Assembly: GCA_029262315.1 (NCBI GenBank)
Contig: JAJCZP010000116.1
Coordinates: 1-54,440, forward strand
Direction: 5' to 3'
DNA: 54,440 bases
Origin: Deltaproteobacteria bacterium
GTDB lineage: Bacteria > Desulfobacterota > Binatia > UTPRO1
Positions 17,525-26,712 of the stretch are shown in pieces. Positions within the stretch are counted from its first letter, which is position 1. Each line of letters opens with the position of its first letter. The position numbers were made by a program, and so were the translations under genes. The notes under the pieces are model-generated. The model saw only the letters and a list, made by a program, of their open reading frames with translations. It did not search any database and was not told the origin of the DNA.

Positions 17525-19289
17525 GACTCTCCAGGCGGCGCAGCGTCTCTTCGTAGCCGAACTCGGCTATCTCGTTGATGTGCGAATAGTCGGTGATGCC
17601 GTAGTCGTCGACCGGTGGTTCGATACAGAGATCGGGTTGCCGGGTGCTTTCCTGTTGCCGAAACTGCTGCGCCACCGAGAGCGCGCGATAGATGAGCGAG
17701 ACGACGCTCGGGAACCCAGTACCGACGATCGGTAGGAACTGGAGGAGAAAATCTACACCCGTCGGTGCTTCGTCGACACGCGAATCGATCGTTTGGCGAC
17801 GGAAAGGCGAAGGGTCGACTGCGATCACCGAGCCGGCGCCGGTCTCGAGCGCAAGGTCGGTCGGGACGTTGCCGAGGAGGCCTCCGTCGACGTACATCCG
17901 GCCGTCCTCGACGACGGGTGGGTGAATGCCGGGCACTGAGACGGATGCTCGCACCCAGCGCGCGAGCGGGCCTGTCGTATGTGTGACCAGCCGACACCAC
18001 GACAGGTCGACCGTCGCGCACCGGAAATCGAGCTGGAGGTTTTCGATGCGGATATCGCCAAACATCGAAGCCATCAGGCTGCGCAAATTCCGGCCGCCGA
18101 GAAGCGAGACGAACGGTAGCGTGAAGTCGCGTCCAACCCACGGCCAGCCGCGTCCGTTCTCCTCCAGCATGCGCTCGGGATCCCACCCAAGGGCCAGCTG
18201 CGCGCCAATCACCGCGCCGACATTGGTTCCGATGACGAAGTCGATCGGGATCCGGGCTTCTTGGAGGGCGCGAATGACGCCGATGTGTACGAAGGCGCGC
18301 GCGCCGCCGCCGCCGAGGACCAGAGCTACGGCCCGGCCGGTGAGGGTGCGGGCAACACGCGCGAGGTCGTGTGGATTTCCGGATCGCACATGATGGTGCC
18401 GGCGCGGGCCGACATGCTCCAGCCAGGTCGCGGTGTTCGTGGGGCGCACGTCGGCCGACTGGAGCAGGACGAGGTCGACCGTCGTGGGAATGCCGCGCTC
18501 GTGGAGATTCTCGAAATAGCGTTCTAGTGGTCCGAGGCTCGGCGCGTCCGTCGCGTCGGCGATGAGGAGGGTGCGGTCGACGTTGGGCGCAAGGCTCCGT
18601 ACCGCCGCCGCGTCGTCGCCGAGGACGAAGATCGGCTCGCCAGCGCGGGCCTGGGCGTCCAACCAACGCGCCGCGCGGGCCGGCTCGAGCGCCGAGGTGC
18701 CGCCGCAGGCGCGACCCAGCTCCGCGGCCGTCATGCAGCGTCCGCCTGCGGCCTCGATCAGAGGGGCGAGTTCGTGCCAGAGGTCGTCCAATGCCACGCT
18801 CGGCGAGGCGCCCACGACCAACCAAACGGCTGCGGTCGCGGCCGCGCGGCTCTGCTGGCTCGTGACGACGAGCCGCTCGGCAATGCGACGACTCAACGGC
18901 AGCAGTGCGTCCGGATGCCGGGCAATCAATGCCTCGAAGCTGCCTCGGTCGAGGCGGACCAGAGACGAATCCCGGAGCGCGGTGACTGTTGCCGAACGGG
19001 GTTGTTCGAGCAGCATGCCAAGCTCGCCGAGGGGTTGTCCGGCTGCGATCTCGCGGACGATGCGTGGCTCCGATCCGTCGTCGCGCTTGATTGCCGCGAG
19101 ACGGCCGTGCGCGACCAGGTACATGGCGTCGCTCGGATCGCCTTCGCGAAACACATCGCTGCCGGCCGGAACGTCGAGCCACGCGACCGCGCGCTCGACG
19201 GCCGCCAACGCCTCATCGCTGAGGGTATCGAGGAGCTCGAGCGACCGCAGCTGGGTGAGCCGATCGCTCCCTTCGGGAACCGTATTCAT
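17502..19289 (-). CDS. Patatin-like protein with N-terminal cyclic-nucleotide-binding domain, nucleophile Ser replaced by Asn
   Basis: Protein of 595 residues arranged like bacterial NTE/RssA relatives: a cNMP-binding domain (~15-130, with the GELGMLLEQPRSATVTA phosphate-cassette-like segment), a Rossmann-like middle region (~145-310), and a patatin domain from ~315 with oxyanion motif GGGGARAFVHIG and DGGLLGN holding the dyad Asp468. The lipase elbow should read G-T-S-x-G, but the sequence is GTNVG with Asn at 356 (AAT, 18222-18224 on the plus strand). As written, the protein lacks the Ser nucleophile and may be a pseudoenzyme, for example a nucleotide-sensing lipid-binding regulator. Otherwise intact, with no frameshift. 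Co-transcribed with acyl-CoA dehydrogenase upstream and hydrolase downstream. Confidence 0.9.
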   Translation of the reverse strand: MNTVPEGSDRLTQLRSLELLDTLSDEALAAVERAVAWLDVPAGSDVFREGDPSDAMYLVAHGRLAAIKRDDGSEPRIVREIAAGQPLGELGMLLEQPRSATVTALRDSSLVRLDRGSFEALIARHPDALLPLSRRIAERLVVTSQQSRAAATAAVWLVVGASPSVALDDLWHELAPLIEAAGGRCMTAAELGRACGGTSALEPARAARWLDAQARAGEPIFVLGDDAAAVRSLAPNVDRTLLIADATDAPSLGPLERYFENLHERGIPTTVDLVLLQSADVRPTNTATWLEHVGPRRHHHVRSGNPHDLARVARTLTGRAVALVLGGGGARAFVHIGVIRALQEARIPIDFVIGTNVGAVIGAQLALGWDPERMLEENGRGWPWVGRDFTLPFVSLLGGRNLRSLMASMFGDIRIENLQLDFRCATVDLSWCRLVTHTTGPLARWVRASVSVPGIHPPVVEDGRMYVDGGLLGNVPTDLALETGAGSVIAVDPSPFRRQTIDSRVDEAPTGVDFLLQFLPIVGTGFPSVVSLIYRALSVAQQFRQQESTRQPDLCIEPPVDDYGITDYSHINEIAEFGYEETLRRLESHDGFDAP

Positions 19290-19399
19290 CGTTTTCGTGG
19301 ACGTCGTCCCGGTGTGATTGTAGACCCCGGCACCGTCGTCGGCGCCAACCGGAAAGTAATGTACCCCCTGGACGGGGTCAAATGACGACCGGTCTGTGC

Positions 19400-20647
19400 T
19401 CAGCGTTTGGCCGCTTTGCCGAAGAGGATGCCGGCAACGCGGCGGATCTGAATCTCCTCGGAGCCCTCGGTGATGCGGTAGCGCCGGTGGTGGCGGTAGA
19501 TGTGCTCGAAGGGCTTGTGGCGCGTGTAGCCGATGCCGCCATGCACCTGGATTGCCGTGTCGGCCGCGTTACAGACCAAGCGGTTGGCGCGGTAGTTGCA
19601 CATCGAGACCTTGTCCGTGACGTCCATGTGGTGCGCTCGGTCGAGTTGCCACGCCGTCTTGTGGACGAGGGTGCGGACCATTTCGCACTCGGTCTGTAGC
19701 TCGGCCAGTGGAAACTGTATTGCTTGATTCGTCCACAGGGGTTTTCCGAAGACGATGCGTTCCTTCGCGTAGCGAACGCTCTCATCGATGCAGAACTGTG
19801 CCGCGCCGACGCTCGACGCCGCTTGGCGAATCCGGTTCTCGTGCACGAACGTTTGTGCCACCGCCAGACCCTGCCCCTCTTCTCCAAGGACGGCGTCCTC
19901 GGGAACGCGCACCTCGGTGAGCGACACTTCGGGGTGATCGGTGGGCATGTTGAAGGTCCACCACATGAACTCGACCTTGAACCCCGGTGTGTCGACCGGC
20001 ACGAGCAAGCAGGTGATGCCCTGAGCATCACCCGGTTCGCCACTCGTTCGTGCGAAGATCATGTCGTGGGTGGCGTTGTGGAGGCCTGAGTTGAAGCGCT
20101 TGGTACCATTGAGGACCCACGTTTGACCGTCGCGTCGCGCAGTGGTCTCGAGCCAGGTCGCGTCACTGCCGTGGTCGGGCTCGGTCAGTCCGAAGCCGAC
20201 CCGCTTCGCGCCGGTGATCGCGCCCTCGAGGAACTCGCGCTTCTGCGCAGGCGTGCCGAACCGATGCATCATGATCGCAAACGGGAAGTTGCCGACGATC
20301 GACGACTCGTTCTGGAGATCGTTGTGCAGCCCGAGTCCTTTGGCGGCGAGGTGCTCGCGAATCACGGCCATCGCAAGGTTGGAGCCGTCGCTGCCACCGA
20401 GTTTTTTCGGAAGGCCGAAGCGCAGGTGACCGGCCGCGTCGGCGCGCCGGCGCATCTCCGCCAGGAGCGCCTCCCAGTCGGTCCGCGGCTGTCCATCGTT
20501 CTCCCAGTCGGTCCGTGCCCATTCGCGGCGGTGATCGAAGAATCGGACATTGTCGTCCTGTGATTCCAAGGGCCTGATCTCGCGCTCGATGAATGTATCG
20601 AGCTCGTCGAGCTTCTGAGCGATGTCTTGGGAGATCTCGAAGTCCAT
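19400..20647 (-). CDS. Acyl-CoA dehydrogenase
   Basis: Protein of 415 residues with the complete acyl-CoA dehydrogenase layout: N-terminal helical domain, FGLTEPDHGSDA (flavin/substrate contact), the middle beta domain ending in VPEDAVLGEEGQG, and a C-terminal domain with QVHGGIGYTRHKPFEHIYRHHR. The likely catalytic Glu is in YRITEGSEEIQIRR, about residue 397, the position used in medium-chain enzymes. It makes the alpha-beta double bond of an acyl-CoA and passes electrons to ETF. GAGGAG lies 10 nt before the ATG. Second gene of the operon, 32 bp after the DUF938 gene; 110 bp separate it from the patatin-like gene. Confidence 0.93.
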   Translation of the reverse strand: MDFEISQDIAQKLDELDTFIEREIRPLESQDDNVRFFDHRREWARTDWENDGQPRTDWEALLAEMRRRADAAGHLRFGLPKKLGGSDGSNLAMAVIREHLAAKGLGLHNDLQNESSIVGNFPFAIMMHRFGTPAQKREFLEGAITGAKRVGFGLTEPDHGSDATWLETTARRDGQTWVLNGTKRFNSGLHNATHDMIFARTSGEPGDAQGITCLLVPVDTPGFKVEFMWWTFNMPTDHPEVSLTEVRVPEDAVLGEEGQGLAVAQTFVHENRIRQAASSVGAAQFCIDESVRYAKERIVFGKPLWTNQAIQFPLAELQTECEMVRTLVHKTAWQLDRAHHMDVTDKVSMCNYRANRLVCNAADTAIQVHGGIGYTRHKPFEHIYRHHRRYRITEGSEEIQIRRVAGILFGKAAKR

Positions 20648-20679
20648 GCGCGGTGGCTCCTCTGGGCGTGTCGGTCCTG

Positions 20680-21285
20680 TCAGGGCTGGCGGACGAACAC
20701 CATGAGATGGTTGTTTGCGGGTAGTCCGATCTGCTCGGCCAGTGCGAAACCCTCGCGCGCCGCGACGACGGTGACATCATCGATGTCACGGACGCCCCAG
20801 CGCTCGTCCCGGGCGCGAAGCGACTGATCGAACTCGGCATTGCTCGGTGCCGCGAAGGCACCCCCGAAGCGGAACGGCCCGTACAGGAACGCCGGTGCGC
20901 CGGCGGGCAACGCCTTGGCCAAACCAGCGAACAGGCCGAGGCAGCACGGCCAGGGGGAGATGTGGATCATGTTCGCGTTGAACGCGGCCGTTGGTTGTAT
21001 GTCGAGGAGCGCTTCCCAGGCCGGGGCCGCGACGTCGATCTGAATCGCCGGGCGTAGATTCGGGAGATTCGCCTCCTCGCGCCACGACTCGATACTTGCG
21101 AGCGCGGCGGGGTCGACATCGGAGGGGTGCCACACGACGTGTGGGAACGCGTGCGCCATGTGGATCGCGTGCTGGCCGGTGCCACTCGCGATCTCCAGCA
21201 CCGTTCCTGCCGCTGGGAGATGTGGCCCGATGGATGCGGCGATCGCAGCCTTGTTGCGATCGGTCGCGGGGGCATGGCGTTTCAT
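20680..21285 (-). CDS. DUF938 family SAM-dependent methyltransferase-like protein
   Basis: Protein of 201 residues that begins MKRHAPATDRNK and carries the SAM-binding motif LEIASGTGQHAIH. The start, the NANMIHISPW segment and the YGPFRFGG stretch are characteristic of the DUF938 (PF06080) family, which has a class I methyltransferase fold but no assigned substrate. ATG at 21285 matches the family's N-terminus; the frame is open for another 61 codons upstream without family similarity. First gene of the minus-strand operon and divergent from a second methyltransferase gene. Confidence 0.88.
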   Translation of the reverse strand: MKRHAPATDRNKAAIAASIGPHLPAAGTVLEIASGTGQHAIHMAHAFPHVVWHPSDVDPAALASIESWREEANLPNLRPAIQIDVAAPAWEALLDIQPTAAFNANMIHISPWPCCLGLFAGLAKALPAGAPAFLYGPFRFGGAFAAPSNAEFDQSLRARDERWGVRDIDDVTVVAAREGFALAEQIGLPANNHLMVFVRQP

Positions 21286-21338
21286 CGATGTGGAGCCTAC
21301 CGGAGGTGGGATGACGCTGCGAACGTGGCGAGTCCGCG

Positions 21339-22046
21339 GTGGGTGGACGTCCTTCGCGTGGGCGCGGTGCCCCTTCGTGCCTCTCTCTGGTGCTGGACGC
21401 CGTCCGACGCGTCGAGTATCAGCCTCGCGTGGGCGCACCTGAGGTTGGCAAGCAGTTCGACGAAGCATATTTCCGGCGGTGGTATCGGGCGGGTGTCGTG
21501 TCGGTCCAAGAGCCCGCCGATCTCGAACGCGAGGTGGCGCTCACGCTTGCCGTCACGGAATCGCTGCTGGGGAGGCCCGTGGGCTCGGTGCTCGATGTGG
21601 GATGTGGGGAAGGGCAGTGGCGGCGTGCGGTGAAGCGGCGGCGGCCGTCCGCGACGTATCTCGGCGTCGATCCTAGCGAATACGTGGTGCGGCGACACGG
21701 CACGCGGCGGAACATTCGGCTGGGGACATTCGAGGGGTTGCGGGCGACGATCGGACGTTCCCAGTTCGACCTGGTCGTCTGCAGCGGAATGCTCAACTAT
21801 CTGTCTGAGAAAGCGCTCCGCGCCGGGCTCCGACACGTCGCCAACGCCACCCGCTGCGTCGCCTATCTGGAGCTCTATACGCGACGCGACCAGTTGCACG
21901 GAGATCTACAGGGCATCCAACGTCAAGGTGCGGCGCAGGCCCGTGCCGCCTTGCGCCGTGCTGGCCTGATCGCCTGTGGCATGCATTGCTATGTGCCGCG
22001 TCGGCATGCGTGGAGACTGGCCGAACTCGAAGGGCTCGCGCCTTAG
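21339..22046 (+). CDS. Class I SAM-dependent methyltransferase
   Basis: Protein of up to 235 residues with a class I methyltransferase core: motif I VLDVGCGEGQW, motif II-like YLGVDPSEY, and motif IV-like FDLVVCSGMLNYL. The C-terminus ends in a basic segment (CYVPRRHAW). The GTG at 21339 is one option; an in-frame GTG at 21429 would give 205 residues starting just before FDEAYFRRWY, where related proteins often begin, and neither has a convincing ribosome binding site. Substrate unknown. It reads away from the DUF938 methyltransferase and is followed 73 bp later by the quinone reductase. Confidence 0.82.
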   Translation: MGGRPSRGRGAPSCLSLVLDAVRRVEYQPRVGAPEVGKQFDEAYFRRWYRAGVVSVQEPADLEREVALTLAVTESLLGRPVGSVLDVGCGEGQWRRAVKRRRPSATYLGVDPSEYVVRRHGTRRNIRLGTFEGLRATIGRSQFDLVVCSGMLNYLSEKALRAGLRHVANATRCVAYLELYTRRDQLHGDLQGIQRQGAAQARAALRRAGLIACGMHCYVPRRHAWRLAELEGLAP

Positions 22047-22119
22047 GTTCGGTGCGTGCGCGATCCGGCGACTCTGGCACGGTCGGCGAGTTCAACGCTC
22101 CGAAAGAAGAGGAGAACTG

Positions 22120-23142
22120 ATGCGACAGGTGTGGCTTCCCAAAGCAGGTCGGCCCGAAGTGTTCGAGGTTCGCGAGGCGGTTGATCCAGAGGCCGCGCCG
22201 GGAGAGGTGCGGATTCGGGTCGAGGCCGCCGGAGTGAACTTCGCCGACATCATGGGGCGTCTCGGCATCTACCCGGATTTGCCCCCCATGCCGGTGGTGA
22301 TTGGCTACGAGGTGGCTGGTCGGGTCGACGCGGTCGGTACGGGCGTGGACCAGGCCTGGGTCGGACGCGATGTCCTGGCCGCGACGCGTTTTGGCGGCTA
22401 CTCGGACGTCGTCTGCGTGCCGCAGGGCCAGGCGTTCGCGCGTCCGGAAGGCATGACGGCGGCCCTGGGTGCGGCGTTGCCGGTCAACTATCTCACTGCC
22501 TATCAACTCGTGGAGATCATGGGCGGTCTGCGCGCCGGGCAGACGATGCTCGTGCATTCGGCCGGCGGCGGGGTCGGCATCGCGGCCATTCAACTCGCCA
22601 AGCGCATTGGCGCCACCGTCATCGGCACGGCTTCGAAGTCGAAGCACGCGTTTTTGACCTCGATCGGCGTCGATCACGTCATCGACTATCGGACCGAAGA
22701 TTTCGAGACGCGGGCTCGCGTCGTGACCGGGGGCCGGGGTGTGGATCTTATTCTCGATGCTGTGGGCGGCGACTCGTTCAAGAAGGGCTACCGACTGCTC
22801 GCACCGACCGGCCGGCTCGGCATGTTCGGCATCTCGGCCGCTGCCACCGGCAAGCAGCGGAGCATCCTCTCGTTTCTCAAGGCGGCGGCTTCGATGCCCT
22901 GGCTGCAGTTTACGCCGGTTTCCCTCATCGATCAGAACAAAGGTGTCTTCGGCGCCAACCTGCTCCATATGTGGGATCAGATGGACGAGCTCGGTGTGTG
23001 GATGGAGGCGCTACTCGGGCACTATCGAAGTGGCGCGATCGCACCGGTCATTGCCGAGCAATTCTCGTTCGACCGCGCGGCCGAGGCGCATCACTACATT
23101 CAAGATCGGAAGAACGTTGGAAAGGTGCTGCTGGTTCCGTGA
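22120..23142 (+). CDS. NADPH:quinone reductase-like zinc-independent MDR oxidoreductase
   Basis: Protein of 340 residues of the medium-chain dehydrogenase/reductase superfamily, quinone-reductase/VAT-1-like branch. It has the GroES-like N-domain (VEAAGVNFADIMGRLGIYP) and an NADPH-binding segment HSAGGGVGIAAIQLAK. The Cys/His ligands of zinc alcohol dehydrogenases are absent. DHVIDYRTEDF and GGRGVDLILDAVGGDSF are family hallmarks. GGAG lies 6 nt before the ATG at 22120, which fixes the start. Likely reduces quinones or enones in the cytoplasm. Directly followed by a remnant of a hydrolase gene. Confidence 0.93.
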   Translation: MRQVWLPKAGRPEVFEVREAVDPEAAPGEVRIRVEAAGVNFADIMGRLGIYPDLPPMPVVIGYEVAGRVDAVGTGVDQAWVGRDVLAATRFGGYSDVVCVPQGQAFARPEGMTAALGAALPVNYLTAYQLVEIMGGLRAGQTMLVHSAGGGVGIAAIQLAKRIGATVIGTASKSKHAFLTSIGVDHVIDYRTEDFETRARVVTGGRGVDLILDAVGGDSFKKGYRLLAPTGRLGMFGISAAATGKQRSILSFLKAAASMPWLQFTPVSLIDQNKGVFGANLLHMWDQMDELGVWMEALLGHYRSGAIAPVIAEQFSFDRAAEAHHYIQDRKNVGKVLLVP

Positions 23143-23153
23143 GACGTAGCTAG

Positions 23154-23399
23154 GACGGCGCGCTGGTTCCGGACGTGCGATGTCCTGTTCTGCTCGCCTG
23201 GGCGCGGTCGGATCCCTACAACGCGTATCGTGCTGCCAAGGCGGCGCTCGGCGGCTTCACGGATGCTCGCACCGTGCTGTTCGCCGGCGGTCACGCTCCC
23301 TTTCTCGAAGCTTCCGACGATTTCGCGACCACGTTGACCGAGTTCGTGCGATCTCTTCCCGTGGGGAAGGCGTTGCCGCGGCGCGCAAGCGTGGGTTGA
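23154..23399 (+). pseudogene. Remnant of an alpha/beta hydrolase, C-terminal part only
   Basis: An open stretch from just after a TAG at 23151 encodes about 80 residues that resemble the last third of an alpha/beta hydrolase: VRCPVLLAWARSDPYN (the strand carrying the catalytic Asp), then VLFAGGHAPFLEASDDF (the catalytic His), and a terminal helix. The nucleophile elbow and the rest of the N-terminal two thirds are missing; the preceding DNA is the end of the intact quinone reductase gene. It is probably a decayed or truncated copy left by a deletion. A GTG at 23175 could start a short peptide, but a functional enzyme is not possible. Confidence 0.6.
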
Positions 23400-23499
23400 G
23401 GCAGGGCCTGTGATCTACGCGTCAGGGCACGAGCACAGCGAGCCTCGACGTCCGCAGAGGCTCGCCCGCCTCACGCGGCGAGACCCGGAGGTCGAAACG

Positions 23500-25059
23500 C
23501 TACCCGACTCGCCGTGAGTGCCCCTTCCAGAACGGCTCGCGGAGATCCTTCTTCAGCACTTTGCCACTGGGATTTCGCGGCAGCTCGGCAATGAAGTCGA
23601 CCGAGCGGGGCTGCTTGTAGCCCCCGAGCTTGTCGCGGCAGAACGCCAGGACATCGTCGGCGCTCACGTTCTGGCCTTCCTTCTTCACGACGATGGCCTT
23701 GATGGTCTCGCCCCACTTTTCGTGCGGGATGCCGATGACGGCGGCATCGGCGATGCCGGGGTGCTGGAACAGGACCTCCTCGACCTCGCGCGGGTAGACG
23801 TTCTCGCCACCCGAGACGATCATGTCCTTCACGCGGTCCTGAATGAAGAGGTAGCCCTCGTCGTCGAGAATGCCGGCGTCGCCGGTGTGCATCCAGCCGT
23901 TGCGGAGCGCGGCGTCGGTATCTTCGGGGCGATTCCAATAGCCACGCATGAGTTGGGGGCCGCGCACGGCGACCTCGCCAATCGTGCCGTTCGGAACCGG
24001 CTGTCCTTGCTCGTCGACGATGCGGACATCGGTTCCGAGCAGTGGTCGGCCCGCCGACAGCAGGAGCTCTGGGCGTCCGGCGAGAGCTTTCCGGTGATCC
24101 TCCGGGAAGAGGTACGTCACGACCGCCGTTGTTTCCGTCATCCCGTAGCCCTGCAGGAAGTCGCAGCCGAAGACCTCGATGGCCTGGCGCAACGTCTGCT
24201 CGGCGATCGGTGACGCTCCATAGATGATGGCTTCGAGGTCCTCGTAGCTGCGTTCGGCGACGTCGGGGACGGCCGTGAGGCAGAACTGAATCATGGCCGG
24301 TACCAGCAGCGCGACGCGGATCTGCTCTTCGGAGAGAGCGCGCACGACATCGGCAGGCACGAAATCCTCTTGGATATACAGCGTGCCCCCCATCTGCACG
24401 GTGTTGAACGCCGTGATCGCGGCGGCCGCGTGGTAGAGCGGCGCGACGATCAGCGCGCGCTGCCCTGGCGCGCCACCCATCGCCATCGCCGCTTGATGGA
24501 GCTGTGCGGTGACGGCTCGGTGCGCGAGGACGGCGCCTTTCGGGCGACCCGTCGTTCCGCTGGTGTACATCTGGTAGAGATCCGCCTCGGGTGAGATGTC
24601 GCGGTCGGGGGCGGTCGGGGGACACGATGCGGAGAAGTCGTCGTACGAGTCCCATCCATCCGCGGGACCGTTGGCGCTCAGGAAACGCTTCGCGGACGCC
24701 AGCTCGTCGCGGACGGGGTTGAGCGCGGTCGCGAACTCGGGCTGGGCAATGACGAGCTTGGCGCCGGCATCGTTCAGGATGTACGCCCACTCGGGCGGCG
24801 CTAGGCGGTAGTTCAGCGGTACGGGGACGACTCCGGCTTTCGAAGCCGCGTAGTAGAACACGGCCTGCTCGATCGAGTTCTTCGAGAGGAAGGCGACACG
24901 ATCACCGGGCACGAGTCCTTCGGCGATGAGTGCGTGGGCGATGCGGTTCGCACTCGCGTGGGCATCGCCGTAGGTCAGTTGGCGATCCCCTTGAAGGGCG
25001 AAGTCCGCGTCCGCGTGTTCGCGGGCACGGTAGTCGAGGGTGTCATGCAGTCTGAGCAT
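23500..25059 (-). CDS. Acyl-CoA synthetase / AMP-dependent ligase
   Basis: Protein of 519 residues of the ANL superfamily: P-loop-like YTSGTTGRPKGAV, QGYGMTETTAVV, the hinge region with Asp in MHTGDAGILDDEGY, and C-terminal NPSGKVLKKDLR with the adenylation Lys. Length and motifs match fatty-acyl or medium-chain acyl-CoA synthetases, which activate a carboxylate with ATP and then CoA. AAGGAG lies 8 nt before the ATG. It starts 27 bp after the wax-ester synthase gene, so it probably supplies acyl-CoA to that enzyme. Confidence 0.93.
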   Translation of the reverse strand: MLRLHDTLDYRAREHADADFALQGDRQLTYGDAHASANRIAHALIAEGLVPGDRVAFLSKNSIEQAVFYYAASKAGVVPVPLNYRLAPPEWAYILNDAGAKLVIAQPEFATALNPVRDELASAKRFLSANGPADGWDSYDDFSASCPPTAPDRDISPEADLYQMYTSGTTGRPKGAVLAHRAVTAQLHQAAMAMGGAPGQRALIVAPLYHAAAAITAFNTVQMGGTLYIQEDFVPADVVRALSEEQIRVALLVPAMIQFCLTAVPDVAERSYEDLEAIIYGASPIAEQTLRQAIEVFGCDFLQGYGMTETTAVVTYLFPEDHRKALAGRPELLLSAGRPLLGTDVRIVDEQGQPVPNGTIGEVAVRGPQLMRGYWNRPEDTDAALRNGWMHTGDAGILDDEGYLFIQDRVKDMIVSGGENVYPREVEEVLFQHPGIADAAVIGIPHEKWGETIKAIVVKKEGQNVSADDVLAFCRDKLGGYKQPRSVDFIAELPRNPSGKVLKKDLREPFWKGHSRRVG

Positions 25060-25086
25060 GTGACGCTCCTTAGGCTCTGGGCAGAT

Positions 25087-26523
25087 TCAAATGCGTGGCA
25101 CGGGCGGTGCCGCGCCTGGATGCAGGGACAGCACCTCGGCGAACCCGCGCTCGAGACACTTGGCGAACAGCGCGGTGTCGGTAATCGCCGCCGGGTCGAT
25201 GTTGGCGCCGATACAGCAGGTGCTGCCGTGGGTGTTCAAGGTGATCATCGATGCGCAGCCGGGCAGGGGGCCGAACGCGTAGATGCGTTCGATACGCGCG
25301 CCGGCCAGATAGAGATCCTCGCGCAGGCCGGGCACGTTGCTTGCCTGGAGATCGTTCGATTTGGTCATGCTTCCGACCACCGCGCCCAGCAGGGCTGAGG
25401 GCAGGCGGGCCAGCGCCGGCGCGAGGATCGACATGCTGGCAATGGCAGGCTCGCTCCGGAGTCCGCGGACCAGTGGTCCGATCGCTTGCATGCGTTGGCG
25501 AGGGTCGGCGATGCCGACCGGTCCCGCGAAACGCGCGCCGGCGATGCGATTGCCCCCGGCGGCGTCGCCCTCCCGCCGAACGGAGATAGGAATGGCCATC
25601 GGGATCGTTTCGACGGGGTGTCCGAGCGCTTCATGGTAGAGACGGAAGCCCCCGAGCAGTGCGGCGACGAAGGCGTCGTTCAGCGAGGCTCCGGCGGCTT
25701 TCGAGGCGGCGCGGAGATCGGCGAACTCGACGTCGAGCGCGAAGAAATGCCACGACAAGCTGCGGCCCAGCAGCAGCGGCGAGCCGGTCGTGTCGGGGTC
25801 GGCGACCACGCGCGCCATCGACGATGCGAACCGCATGACCGTGCTGACGGTCGTGAACGGGTGTGCGAGGGCCCAGAGTGCCCCGCCCGCGTATTGCAGA
25901 AGTCCGGGGATCGCGCGCAAGTCACGTCCGAGTTGTTCGAGCAGGAGCACGGTCGGACTCAGGAGTTCGGGCGGCGGTGGCGGTGGTTGTGGCTTGGTCG
26001 GGTTTGCCGCGCGTGTGCGGGAGTGTAGTTGCGAGAACAACTGCACACTGCCCATCCCATCAGTCGTGGAGTGGTGCATCTTCAGCATGTGCGCGGCGCG
26101 CCCGTCGGGGAGTCCCTCGAAGAGGACGGACTCCCATGGGGAGCGTGCCCGGTCGAACGGGGTCATCGCGATTTGTTCGGCCGCCGAGAAGAGTGCCGGC
26201 CAGCCGCCGCCATCGGGAAGGCGCACACGTCGTACATGATAGTGCAGGTCGAAGGCCGGATCGTTCGCCCAGCAGGGGTTGCCGATTCCGAGAGCTGGTT
26301 CCACGACCTTCTGTCGGAACCGCGGCGCCATCCGCGTGCCCCAGTCGGCCGCGGCGACGAAGCGGTCCCATTCCGGTGTGCAGTCGAGAATCTCGATACC
26401 CGAGATCGTCGAACGGAGGCGCGGGTCGTCTTCGATTCGCCACATGAGCGTCTCGAGCGCGTTCATCTCGCGGGATTCGCCCCAATGGAGGCGTTCGTCT
26501 GCTGCGGGCTGGTTTTGGCTCAT
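25087..26523 (-). CDS. Wax ester synthase/diacylglycerol acyltransferase (WS/DGAT)
   Basis: Protein of 478 residues with the WS/DGAT active-site motif HHxxxDG, seen as HHSTTDG at about residue 150. The C-terminal ASNVPGLREDLYLAGARIERIYAFGPL segment matches the second conserved block of bacterial wax ester synthases. The enzyme esterifies long-chain acyl-CoA with a fatty alcohol or diacylglycerol and makes storage neutral lipid. A Pro-rich stretch (TKPQPPPPPPELL) interrupts the linker. Co-transcribed with an acyl-CoA synthetase and an uncharacterised 433-residue protein. No Shine-Dalgarno is visible before the ATG. Confidence 0.92.
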   Translation of the reverse strand: MSQNQPAADERLHWGESREMNALETLMWRIEDDPRLRSTISGIEILDCTPEWDRFVAAADWGTRMAPRFRQKVVEPALGIGNPCWANDPAFDLHYHVRRVRLPDGGGWPALFSAAEQIAMTPFDRARSPWESVLFEGLPDGRAAHMLKMHHSTTDGMGSVQLFSQLHSRTRAANPTKPQPPPPPPELLSPTVLLLEQLGRDLRAIPGLLQYAGGALWALAHPFTTVSTVMRFASSMARVVADPDTTGSPLLLGRSLSWHFFALDVEFADLRAASKAAGASLNDAFVAALLGGFRLYHEALGHPVETIPMAIPISVRREGDAAGGNRIAGARFAGPVGIADPRQRMQAIGPLVRGLRSEPAIASMSILAPALARLPSALLGAVVGSMTKSNDLQASNVPGLREDLYLAGARIERIYAFGPLPGCASMITLNTHGSTCCIGANIDPAAITDTALFAKCLERGFAEVLSLHPGAAPPVPRI

Positions 26524-26712
26524 AGTAGGAGGAGGTCCGCTTCTCGGAGCGCTGGCGCGTCCGTTTTAGTTAGAATGAGGGGCAATCCGTGTCGAGAGGC
26601 CGGTTCCGCGTGTTGCCGCGGCTTGTCGATCCTACCCCAGAGACCGGATTCCGAGGAAGAGGTTGTATGCGACCGAGGAGATACGTGTGTCGGGTCGTGC
26701 GTTCGGGGTGTA

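Noticed and set aside
17521..19182. Open frame of about 550 codons on the same strand as the patatin-like gene, different register
   Set aside because: Composition dominated by Arg and Pro, no domain; the patatin-like frame has clear domains throughout.
19366..19384. Inverted repeat ACCCC-CTGGAC-GGGGT between the acyl-CoA dehydrogenase and patatin-like genes
   Set aside because: Only 5 bp of stem and no T-run; too weak to call a terminator.
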